Origin: Leisingera methylohalidivorans DSM 14336
GTDB lineage: Bacteria > Pseudomonadota > Alphaproteobacteria > Rhodobacterales > Rhodobacteraceae
Length of the DNA: 64,000 bases
Assembly (NCBI RefSeq): GCF_000511355.1
Contig: NC_023135.1
Coordinates: 317,462-381,461 of the forward strand
Reading direction: 5' to 3'
Every line of letters begins with the position of its first letter. Position 1 is the stretch's first letter. Positions 26,822 through 33,785 of this stretch are shown in pieces. Both the position numbers and the translations under genes were made by a program. The notes beneath the pieces were generated by a model that searched no databases, was not told the DNA's origin, and saw only the letters and a list, made by a program, of their open reading frames with translations.

Positions 26822-27193
26822 TTACTTTGAGGTCAGCGCCACGCCGTCTTTGGCCTTTGGCATCTTGCCCTTGCCCTGTTGCAGCACATGGGTCAGCTCA
26901 TGCGCCAGCAGGCCGGTATCCTTGGCCAATGCGGGCTTCATCAGATAGATATTGTTGCCGACGGTAAAGGCCTTGGCTTTCAGTTCCTTGCAGACGTCCT
27001 TGGCATTGCCGCCGACATGCACCCGCACTTTGCCCAGATTGCCGCCGAAATGCGCCTCCAGCCCTTTGCGCAGATCGCCGGGCAGTTTCTTCTCGGTGGT
27101 GCCTTCGGGTGCGGTCTTGAGTTTCTTGCGCTTGGCCTTCTTGCCCTTTGTTGCTTCGACCTGCGCCTTCACCTCTTCCGGTTTCAAAGCCAT
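26822..27193 (-). CDS. DUF4157 / eCIS-core-domain protein
   Basis: 123 residues. A basic N-terminus (ATKGKKAKRKKLKTA) is followed by the DUF4157 pattern: LPGDLRKGLEAHFGGNLGKV, VRVHVGGNAKDVCKELKAKA and the metallopeptidase-like HELTHVLQQGKGK with HELTH at residues 98-102. In other bacteria this domain is common in toxins and proteins linked to extracellular contractile injection systems. No injection-system genes lie nearby, so it stands alone. AAAGGA precedes the ATG. The full HExxH zinc site is present, although many family members are thought not to be peptidases. Confidence 0.8.
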   Translation of the reverse strand: MALKPEEVKAQVEATKGKKAKRKKLKTAPEGTTEKKLPGDLRKGLEAHFGGNLGKVRVHVGGNAKDVCKELKAKAFTVGNNIYLMKPALAKDTGLLAHELTHVLQQGKGKMPKAKDGVALTSK

Positions 27194-27318
27194 GCGGGAT
27201 CCTTTCCAACGCTTTACCTAACAGTGGGCGCCGACGCGCCCGCCGGATGATAGCGCAGGTTTGGGAAAAAGCGAAATGGGGAGATGGAATTGCTCCTGGA
27301 GGGATCAAACCAAAGGCT

Positions 27319-27354
27319 GGATGCCTCCAGCGGGAGTATTTTCGCAAAGAAGAA
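27319..27354 (+). repeat. Possible dispersed 3'-flank motif
   Basis: GGATGCCTCCAGCGGGAGTATTTTCGCAAAGAAGAA resembles the GCCTCC-GCGGGAGTATTT motif I recall at many gene 3' flanks in Rhodobacteraceae. It occurs once in this window, in the 362-bp gene-free stretch 27194-27555, so dispersion cannot be shown here. Confidence 0.4.
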
Positions 27355-27460
27355 TAAGCGGTGCTTGAGGTGGGAACGGGCGGAGCCCTTCGCAACCAAC
27401 AGCTCAAAACAAAGATCAACGCTGGCAGGAACTCCCCTTGGGGCGAGATGCGCAGCGGTA

Positions 27461-27553
27461 CGGCCCGCGCCTGACCTTCCCGTCATGCCAGAGGCATGCT
27501 TTCAGCATGACGAAGGCGCATACGCGCCCTCCCAAGGTCAGGCGAGGGGGCCG
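27461..27553. repeat. Palindromic multi-hairpin element
   Basis: Outer arms CGCCTGACCTT (27468-27478) and AAGGTCAGGCG (27534-27544) are exact complements, extended by CGGCCC / GGGCCG. Inside are GTCATGC...GCATGAC and GGCGC-ATAC-GCGCC. TTTT follows the plus-strand arm, so it may also stop transcription. It lies directly behind the stop of the neighbouring minus-strand gene. The form suggests a REP-like dispersed element. Confidence 0.6.
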
Positions 27554-27555
27554 TT

Positions 27556-27996
27556 TTAGTTAAAAAAGGTGTTCAATCGTTTATGGTCCAGATACCGGGT
27601 GAAGCCAGTCATTGCAGAATTGACTTGAGGATTGTTTGCCAATTCCTGACCAGCAACCTGACCTAGAACTTGGAAAGCAGCTTCCATAGCAAGATTGCCA
27701 TCCGATTTAATTGCGGCCTTTGCTTCTTCCGGGCATCGTTCCAAGAGCAACTCAGAAAACAGTTCCGCGAGCTCCCTGTCAGCGGAGTCCTGAGGATTGC
27801 CGTTTGTGCTAATGACGTCCGCTACATCCGGGTGCTGCGAATAGGCAAGAACCACCCATATCGCCAAGTCAATGCGTTCTTGCCCATTTGTCTGTTTTGT
27901 AAGGCAGTCCGCGAGCTCATCAGTCGCTGGTCCGGCTGAAACAGAATTGGCTAGTGCCAGAGAGACCGCGAAAACAGTTGCGCAAAAAAAATTCAT
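27556..27996 (-). CDS. Small secreted protein, unknown family
   Basis: 146 residues. The signal peptide (MNFFCATVFAVSLALANSVS) ends near SAG. The mature part is helical and acidic with two cysteines (ADCLTKQT and LERCPEEA) that could pair. Base composition is visibly poorer in GC than its neighbours, and the flanks hold AT-rich and palindromic sequence, so recent acquisition is possible. I recognise no domain. Confidence 0.7.
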   Translation of the reverse strand: MNFFCATVFAVSLALANSVSAGPATDELADCLTKQTNGQERIDLAIWVVLAYSQHPDVADVISTNGNPQDSADRELAELFSELLLERCPEEAKAAIKSDGNLAMEAAFQVLGQVAGQELANNPQVNSAMTGFTRYLDHKRLNTFFN

Positions 27997-28030
27997 ATTG
28001 AAACTCTATGATTAAATTTTCAGAATATTC

Positions 28031-28063
28031 TTTGGCCGAAAGCTTAGAAAACCCTCGGCCAAA
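28031..28063. terminator. Inverted repeat behind ettA
   Basis: TTTGGCCGA and TCGGCCAAA form a perfect 9-bp stem with a 15-nt loop, in an AT-rich gap 20 bp past the ettA stop. There is no clean U-run, so termination is likely but not certain. Confidence 0.55.
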
Positions 28064-28082
28064 GTTCAATTGTTGTGCAGAT

Positions 28083-29738
28083 TCACCGCACAAATTTCTT
28101 GTGCTTCAACCGCTTGGGCTCCAGCGCGTCCGGTCCCAGACGGCGCTTCTTGTCCTCTTCGTAATCCTCGAAGTTGCCCTCGAACCACTCCACATGGGCG
28201 TCGCCCTCGAACGCCAGAATATGGGTGCAGATCCGGTCGAGGAAGAAACGGTCGTGCGAGATCACCACCGCGCAGCCGGCGAAATCCACCAGCGCATCTT
28301 CCAGCGCCCGCAGGGTTTCCACGTCCAGGTCGTTGGTCGGTTCGTCAAGCAGCAGCACGTTGCCGCCCTCTTTCAGCAGCCGCGCCATGTGGACCCGGTT
28401 GCGCTCACCGCCCGACAGCAGCGACAGTTTCTTCTGCTGGTCACCGCCCTTGAAGTTGAACGAGGAGCAATAGGCGCGGGAATTGACCTGCGCATCGCCC
28501 AGTTCAATGATCTCGGCACCGCCGGAGATCGCTTCCCACACGGTGTCGCCATCATTCAGGTCATCGCGCGACTGATCCACATAGGACAGCTTGACGGTGT
28601 CGCCATAGGTGACGGTGCCGGCGTCGGGCTGCTCCTGGCCGGTCAGCATGCGGAACAGGGTGGATTTACCGGCGCCGTTGGGGCCGATCACACCGACAAT
28701 GCCGCCGGGCGGCAGGTCAAACGACAGCCCCTCGACCAGCTGCTTGTCGCCGTAGTGTTTCGAGATGCCCTCGACGTCGATCACCTTGGACCCCAGACGC
28801 GGGCCGTTGGGGATGACGATCTGGGCGCGGGTCAGCTTCTCGCGCTCGGACTGGCCGGCCAGATCGTTATAGGCGTTGATCCGGGCCTTGGATTTGGCCT
28901 GGCGCGCCTTGGCGCCCTGGCGCATCCATTCCAGCTCGCGCTCCAGCGTTTTCTGCTTGGATTTATCTTCGCGCGCTTCCTGCTGCAGCCGTTTGGCCTT
29001 CTGCTCCAGCCAGGCGGAGTAGTTGCCCTCGTAGGGAATGCCGCGGCCGCGGTCCAGCTCCAGGATCCAGCTGGTGATATCGTCCAGGAAATAGCGGTCG
29101 TGGGTGACGCAGAGGATGGTGCCCTTGTAGTCGATCAGGTGCTGCTGCAGCCAGGCGATGGTCTCGGCATCGAGGTGGTTGGTCGGTTCGTCAAGCAGCA
29201 GCATTTCCGGCGCTTCCAGCAGCAGCTTGCACAGCGCCACGCGGCGGCGTTCACCGCCCGACAGGTTGGCGATCTCGGCATCGTCCGGCGGGCAGCGCAG
29301 CGCCTCCATCGAGACGTCGATCTGGCTGTCCAGATCCCACAGGTTCTCGGCGTCGATCTTGTCCTGCAGCTCGGCCATCTCCTCGGCGGTCTCGTCCGAG
29401 TAGTTCATCGCCAGTTCGTTGTAACGGTCCAGGATGTCCTTCTTGGCCTTGACGCCCAGCATCACGTTTTCCCGCACGGTCAGGCTCTCGTCCAGCTTCG
29501 GCTCCTGCGGCAGGTAGCCGACCTTGGCGCCCTCGGCGGCCCAGGCTTCGCCGGTGAAATCGGTATCGAGGCCGGCCATGATTTTCATCAGGGTGGATTT
29601 ACCGGCGCCGTTGACGCCGACCACACCGATTTTCACGCCGGGCAGGAAGGACAGGTGGATGTTTTCAAAACACTTCTTGCCACCGGGGTAGGTCTTGGAG
29701 ACACCCTGCATGTGGTAGACGTACTGATAGGCGGCCAT
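28083..29738 (-). CDS. ettA: Energy-dependent translational throttle protein EttA (ABC-F)
   Basis: Ribosome-binding ABC-F ATPase that gates the first elongation steps according to energy charge. 551 residues, two nucleotide-binding domains: Walker A VVGVNGAGKSTLMKIMAG near residue 40 and VIGPNGAGKSTLFRMLTG near residue 350; signatures LSGGERRRVALCKLLL and LSGGERNRVHMARLLKE; Walker B LLLDEPTNHLD and LLLDEPTNDLD. The linker between the domains (ELEWMRQGAKARQAKSKARI) is the P-site tRNA-interaction motif. The ATG (MAAYQYVYHMQGVSKTY) is the family start, with the open frame upstream disregarded. Confidence 0.96.
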   Translation of the reverse strand: MAAYQYVYHMQGVSKTYPGGKKCFENIHLSFLPGVKIGVVGVNGAGKSTLMKIMAGLDTDFTGEAWAAEGAKVGYLPQEPKLDESLTVRENVMLGVKAKKDILDRYNELAMNYSDETAEEMAELQDKIDAENLWDLDSQIDVSMEALRCPPDDAEIANLSGGERRRVALCKLLLEAPEMLLLDEPTNHLDAETIAWLQQHLIDYKGTILCVTHDRYFLDDITSWILELDRGRGIPYEGNYSAWLEQKAKRLQQEAREDKSKQKTLERELEWMRQGAKARQAKSKARINAYNDLAGQSEREKLTRAQIVIPNGPRLGSKVIDVEGISKHYGDKQLVEGLSFDLPPGGIVGVIGPNGAGKSTLFRMLTGQEQPDAGTVTYGDTVKLSYVDQSRDDLNDGDTVWEAISGGAEIIELGDAQVNSRAYCSSFNFKGGDQQKKLSLLSGGERNRVHMARLLKEGGNVLLLDEPTNDLDVETLRALEDALVDFAGCAVVISHDRFFLDRICTHILAFEGDAHVEWFEGNFEDYEEDKKRRLGPDALEPKRLKHKKFVR

Positions 29739-30044
29739 GTGACTGCTCCATGATGGGGGAATTCTAGCTGGCTGGTGTGATAACGGATGGGCGGCGGCGG
29801 GGCAATGAGGGATGCGGAGGGCAGGAACCGGCGTCCGGACCGGGACGGGAACGGTTGCTCTTGCCCGACTCACCTGTCCTGCCGCACACTGGCTTGCACC
29901 GGAAACTTGGGGCGCCCCGGCTTGCCGCTTGCTGCGCCCAGACCTGACGACGCCGCCCTTTCAGTGACCTTAAACACATCAGCGGCGTCCCAGACCTGCG
30001 CTGCAGCGGCCCGGGGGCCTCTCCTATCACAGGAGGACCCTTTG

Positions 30045-30512
30045 ATGATCGCCTCACGCCTGAAACATCATCTGGAGGCACAAGGCCTGCCATTCGGCAC
30101 GGTCCGCCATCCCTACACCGCCACGTCCGCCGAATGCGCCGAAAGCGCCCATGTGCCGGGCGACCATCTGGCAAAATCAGTGCTCATCCACATGGAGGAA
30201 GGCCCGGTGCTTGCCGTGCTGCCCTCCAATCAGACCGTTGATCTGCACGCGCTGCAATCCATGATGGACCGCCGCCTCGGCCTGGCGCCGGAGTATGAGC
30301 TGAACCAGGTCTTTGACGATTGCGACCCCGGTGCTGCCCCCTGCGTCGGCCAAGCCTATCATGTGCCGACGGTGATCGACGACCGCTTGACCGGCCTGGA
30401 CAAGGTCTGGTTCGAGGCCGGCGACCACAAGACATTGGTGGAAATGAAGGGCAATGATTTCGACACTTTGATGAAGGATGCAAAACACGGATCCTTCTGC
30501 ATCATGCATTAG
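30045..30512 (+). CDS. YbaK/EbsC-type aminoacyl-tRNA deacylase-like protein
   Basis: 155 residues. The YbaK/ProXp-like domain shows HPYTATSAECAESAHVPGD, the conserved lysine in HLAKSVLIHM, and VLPSNQTVDLHALQSMMDRR. Family members hydrolyse mischarged tRNAs such as Cys- or Ala-tRNA-Pro; the exact substrate is unknown here. AGGAGGA precedes the ATG. Followed by a hairpin and the convergent zinc-ribbon gene. Confidence 0.85.
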   Translation: MIASRLKHHLEAQGLPFGTVRHPYTATSAECAESAHVPGDHLAKSVLIHMEEGPVLAVLPSNQTVDLHALQSMMDRRLGLAPEYELNQVFDDCDPGAAPCVGQAYHVPTVIDDRLTGLDKVWFEAGDHKTLVEMKGNDFDTLMKDAKHGSFCIMH

Positions 30513-30532
30513 CGCCCATGTGCCAATGGCCT

Positions 30533-30557
30533 GCCGCCCCCGCGTCACCGGGGCGGC
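30533..30557. terminator. Hairpin between YbaK-like and zinc-ribbon genes
   Basis: 8-bp stem GCCGCCCC / GGGGCGGC with a 9-nt loop, between two convergent genes. No U-run. Confidence 0.55.
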
Positions 30558-30569
30558 GGCAAATGCGGG

Positions 30570-30833
30570 TCAGAAATCGAACAGATCTTCCAGAAAGTTC
30601 TTTTTCTTCTTATAGGGCTTTTTGCCGTAGCGCGGATCATAATCGCCGCCCCGGTCGTCATACCGCTGCGGCTGCTGCTGCGGTGCAGCCCGGACCGGCT
30701 GGGCGGAGCGTTCGATGATCTTGTCCAGCTCGCCCCGGTCCAGCCACACGCCGCGGCATTTCGGGCAATAATCAATCTCCACACCGGCGCGGTCGCTCAT
30801 TACCAGCTGGGTTCCGTCAATCGGGCACTGCAT
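30570..30833 (-). CDS. TFIIB-type zinc-ribbon protein
   Basis: 87 residues. The zinc ribbon runs MQCPIDGTQLVMSDRAGVEI then YCPKCRGVWLDRGELDKIIE, giving three cysteines in the usual C-x18-20-C-x2-C layout. The rest is a low-complexity tail rich in Gln, Pro, Arg and Lys ending NFLEDLFDF, which may be a docking peptide. Short proteins of this type are common and uncharacterised. An open frame extends far upstream but lacks family sequence. Confidence 0.85.
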   Translation of the reverse strand: MQCPIDGTQLVMSDRAGVEIDYCPKCRGVWLDRGELDKIIERSAQPVRAAPQQQPQRYDDRGGDYDPRYGKKPYKKKKNFLEDLFDF

Positions 30834-30986
30834 TTGCGTCTCCTTGCACAACTTCAGCGACTCACGTGGGCAGCGCCGCTGGCCTTCGCAAGGCACCAGC
30901 GCCGCAAATTCGGGTAATTTGCAGAATTCCGCCCATTCCCAAGGACCTGACCCATGGTAAGCTGCCTGCAAACCATGGAGGCGCAC

Positions 30987-31601
30987 ATGAGCAGCAAAAC
31001 CATCCAGGCCGGATTCCTGGCCCTGATCCTCGCCAGTACCCCTGCCTTTGGCGGCGAAGGCGGCGGTGGCGGCGGCAACCGGGACAGCGGTGTTAGCAGC
31101 GGCGGCGGTCAGCGCAGCGGGCTGAGCTCGCGGGCGACAAAGACCGTTGTCACCACTCTGACCCGCGGTTTTGACCGCTGCGGCACCCTGCCCAAGGTCT
31201 ACAGGTTTGACTGCTTCCGGCACACCTACAAGCTGGCGGTGCAGCAGCTGGATGGCAATCATTCCTATGCCGAGGCAACCCAGGCGCTGGAACTGGTGCA
31301 GGACACGCTGACCCGGGGCGTGCAGAAAAACCTGGACCCGGCCCAGAAACCCAAGCGCAAGGGGCTGAACTTCTACCGCGCGGTGAAACCCGCCGCGGTA
31401 CCGCAGATTCAACGGCAGACCGAACGGGCGATGAAACAGGCCGAAACCATCCTGCTGCGCTCCCCGGCGGCCAAGCAGGTGCATTATGCCCGTATCGCCG
31501 AAGCGGTGAATTCCAACAAGGTGCTGCTGCGTTCAGCCATGCTGCCCGGGGCGGCGATCCGGCTGGCCTGGACGTTGCTTAAGGCGGCGGTCCCGGCCTG
31601 A
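30987..31601 (+). CDS. Secreted Gly-rich protein of unknown function
   Basis: 204 residues. A signal peptide (MSSKTIQAGFLALILASTPA) ends near AFG, followed by a Gly and Ser rich linker (GGEGGGGGGNRDSG). The remaining helical domain has two cysteines (FDRCGTLPKVYRFDCF) and recurrent LTRGF or LTRGV segments. An upstream in-frame ATG at 30954 would hide the leader, so I prefer 30987. No domain recognised. Upstream neighbour is divergent. Confidence 0.7.
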   Translation: MSSKTIQAGFLALILASTPAFGGEGGGGGGNRDSGVSSGGGQRSGLSSRATKTVVTTLTRGFDRCGTLPKVYRFDCFRHTYKLAVQQLDGNHSYAEATQALELVQDTLTRGVQKNLDPAQKPKRKGLNFYRAVKPAAVPQIQRQTERAMKQAETILLRSPAAKQVHYARIAEAVNSNKVLLRSAMLPGAAIRLAWTLLKAAVPA

Positions 31602-31612
31602 CCGGGGCGGCG

Positions 31613-32020
31613 TCAGCGCACCACATGCACCGCGCAAGCGGCGTGGCGCACGACATGGCCTGAGGTGGACCCCCAAAGCAGGTCCTGCATCGACGGGCGG
31701 TGCGAGGCGAGGACGATCAGATCCGGCTGGTTCTGTTCGGCCCAGTCCAGAATGGTGCGCCCTGAATGCCCTTCGATCAGTATGCCTTGGGCATTGGGCA
31801 GCGTCTTTGCCAGCCCGTCCAGCTCGGCCTGCAGCGCGCTGCGGGTGCCTTCCATGAAATCTGCCGGGATATAAGAGATCGCATAGGCCGGAACCTGTTC
31901 GATCACATGCAGCAAGGTTATCTGGGCTCCGGGAGCGGACAGCAGCCGCGCCACTTTCAGCGGCCCGGTCACATCCCGTTCCGGATCAAATGAAATCGGC
32001 ACCAGGACATTATGGTACAT
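31613..32020 (-). CDS. Universal stress protein (UspA domain)
   Basis: 135 residues, one Usp domain. The opening MYHNVLVPISFDPERD, the central LIVLASHRPSMQDLLWGSTS and the closing VVRHAACAVHVVR are typical. The last block carries a partial ATP-binding G-x2-G-x9-GS pattern. GGAGG lies just upstream of the ATG. Likely single-gene unit; physiological trigger unknown. Confidence 0.9.
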   Translation of the reverse strand: MYHNVLVPISFDPERDVTGPLKVARLLSAPGAQITLLHVIEQVPAYAISYIPADFMEGTRSALQAELDGLAKTLPNAQGILIEGHSGRTILDWAEQNQPDLIVLASHRPSMQDLLWGSTSGHVVRHAACAVHVVR

Positions 32021-32126
32021 AGCAAACCTCCATCGGTTGATGTTCCTGTCAACAATAGCCCTGATGGTGGCAGCCTGCCATGACCGGGGTCAAGGCAGGT
32101 GCCGTTCCGGGTGGAATTGGAAGGCG

Positions 32127-32450
32127 CTAGGTGCCGAACACCTCCGCCACGTCGTACATCACCGGCTCGAAACTGCGGCACAGTTCATTGATCTTGCGGT
32201 TGCGCTCGCGCATTTCAGGACTGCGCAGCATTGCCATGAAATCCTCGCGGCGGCGCCATTGCGAGTAATTGGCGATACGGGTCTGCGCATCATTCACATG
32301 CAGGCCGGCCGCAACAAAGCCGGGTTGTTTCGAGATGAAGTCCGCATAGGCGTCCTGCAACGCCTCCAGCAGGTCCTGGCAGGTCCCGGGCGACATCTCA
32401 AATGTGGTGATAACGGTTTGGATATCAGCGGTTTTTGCTATTTTCGGCAT
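32127..32450 (-). CDS. Antibiotic biosynthesis monooxygenase (ABM) domain protein
   Basis: 107 residues with the dimeric ferredoxin-like ABM fold: VITTFEMSPGTCQDLLEALQ, then QPGFVAAGLHVNDAQTRIAN, YSQWRRREDFMAMLRSPEM. Proteins of this type include quinol monooxygenases and heme-degrading enzymes; the substrate is not apparent. The ATG at 32450 starts the domain. The upstream frame overlaps the divergent gene's promoter region, which includes a CtrA-type box. Confidence 0.78.
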   Translation of the reverse strand: MPKIAKTADIQTVITTFEMSPGTCQDLLEALQDAYADFISKQPGFVAAGLHVNDAQTRIANYSQWRRREDFMAMLRSPEMRERNRKINELCRSFEPVMYDVAEVFGT

Positions 32451-32545
32451 TGGCCCCTCCGTTGACTTCCCCCAGCCTACGCCCGTTCGCGCATAAAGCG
32501 CACGACCTTTTTTCGGTCGGCAATCAATACGTGCTCTATTAAAAT

Positions 32546-32561
32546 TTAATACAACCTTAAC
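32546..32561. promoter_or_regulatory. Perfect CtrA-type box
   Basis: TTAA-TACAACC-TTAAC matches the CtrA full site TTAA-N7-TTAAC exactly. It lies 42 bp before the start of the secreted protein at 32604 and 95 bp before the ABM gene on the other strand. Confidence 0.6.
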
Positions 32562-32603
32562 AATAAATCGAGACCCTTGCCGAACTGTTCTGAGGGTTCT
32601 GGG

Positions 32604-33263
32604 ATGAAACCTGTCTGTGCCGTCTGTCTTGCCCTGGCGCTGGCCCAACCGGCGGCTGGCGGCGCTTGGCTGGAGCAGCCGGGCAGGGGGTTTGCCTCTG
32701 CCAGCGCCACCTACCGGCAAACCGGCGGTGAGGCCGCGCAAGAACTGAGCTTTTACGGGGCGATCGGCCTTACCTCCGATGTCTCCCTCGGCATTGACTT
32801 GAACCGGAATTCGGCCGGCTCCGGCCACGCCTTGATCTTCGCCCGCCTGCCGCTGCACACAGGATCCCGCTACCGGCTGGCGGCAGAGGCAGGGTTCGGC
32901 GGCAATCATTACCAAGGGGTTTGGCAGCTGATGCAAAAGACAACCCTGTCTTACGGGCGCAGTTTCGAGACCGGCCAGAACACCGGCTGGCTGGCGGTCG
33001 ATGCCGCCTACGAGCTGCGTAACCGCGGTCTGGAGACGACCTGGAAACTGGACGCCGCCATCGGTCTGAACCGCGCTGGTAAGATGGCGCCTATGCTGCA
33101 GGTCGAAACGTCCAAGCCGGTGGGCGGCCGGTTTTCCTATGCGCTGACCCCGACCCTTCGCCTTCCGCTGGACAGCAGCCGGGAGCTGATCCTGGGACTG
33201 GAATACCGCAACACAGGCCGGCGCAGCCTTGGTCTGGAGCTGGGGGTGTGGCAAAGATTTTGA
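32604..33263 (+). CDS. Secreted beta-strand-rich protein, unknown family
   Basis: 219 residues. Signal peptide MKPVCAVCLALALAQPAAGG, then alternating hydrophobic and polar strands ending in aromatic residues (GYR, LELGVWQRF). The terminal Phe and strand pattern suggest an outer-membrane barrel, but it could be periplasmic. The ATG follows a GGG-rich stretch. A CtrA-type box sits upstream. Confidence 0.7.
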   Translation: MKPVCAVCLALALAQPAAGGAWLEQPGRGFASASATYRQTGGEAAQELSFYGAIGLTSDVSLGIDLNRNSAGSGHALIFARLPLHTGSRYRLAAEAGFGGNHYQGVWQLMQKTTLSYGRSFETGQNTGWLAVDAAYELRNRGLETTWKLDAAIGLNRAGKMAPMLQVETSKPVGGRFSYALTPTLRLPLDSSRELILGLEYRNTGRRSLGLELGVWQRF

Positions 33264-33284
33264 AGCCCTTAACTGATACCAGAG

Positions 33285-33785
33285 ATGCAGATGCCCGATC
33301 CGGTCCGCCCCGCAGATGACGACGCCCGCGGCTTGGCCCGAAGCCTGATGGCAAGCGCCCGTTTTGCCGCCCTTGGCGTGCTGCTGGACGATGGCAGCCC
33401 GCTGGTGACACGGGTGGCTTTTGGACTGGACCCGCAGGGGGATCCTGTCAGCCTGATTTCCGGCCTGGCGCTGCACACGGCTGCGCTGCGTCAGCGGCCG
33501 GCCTGCGCGCTGCTGGTCGGCGAGCCGGGGGACAAAGGCGATCCGCTTTCGCATCCGCGCCTCAGCCTGATGTGCCGGGCAGGTTTTCTCAGCCGTCAGG
33601 ATCCGGAGCATGAGGTGCTGGCCGCGCATTACCTCAGCCGCCAGCCGAAGGCCAAGCTGTATCTGCAACTGGCCGATTTCACCTTTGTGCGGTTTGCTGT
33701 GACGGGCGCGCATCTGAATGGCGGCTTTGGCAAGGCCTTCCGCCTTGCCGCCGCCGATCTGCAGCCGCCCGGCAGCACTGGCTAG
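33285..33785 (+). CDS. Heme-utilisation (HugZ-like) / pyridoxamine oxidase-fold protein
   Basis: 166 residues. The split-barrel fold is shown by LARSLMASARFAALGVLLDD, PLVTRVAFGLDPQGDPVSLI and HTAALRQRPACALLVGEPGD. The HugZ-type C-terminal extension is short. Some members degrade or bind heme; substrate here unproven. It lies 21 bp behind the secreted protein and may be its operon partner. A second in-frame ATG lies two codons downstream. The stop overlaps the convergent beta-helix gene by 4 bp. Confidence 0.75.
   Translation: MQMPDPVRPADDDARGLARSLMASARFAALGVLLDDGSPLVTRVAFGLDPQGDPVSLISGLALHTAALRQRPACALLVGEPGDKGDPLSHPRLSLMCRAGFLSRQDPEHEVLAAHYLSRQPKAKLYLQLADFTFVRFAVTGAHLNGGFGKAFRLAAADLQPPGSTG

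Noticed and set aside
28008-29753. 581-codon plus-strand open frame opposite ettA
   Set aside because: ettA carries all ABC-F motifs on the other strand; the plus-strand product has none.
32036-32053. FNR-like sequence GTTGATGTTCCTGTCAAC before the universal stress gene
   Set aside because: The half-sites are 8 bp apart (TTGA-N8-TCAA) rather than 6, so it does not fit an FNR site.
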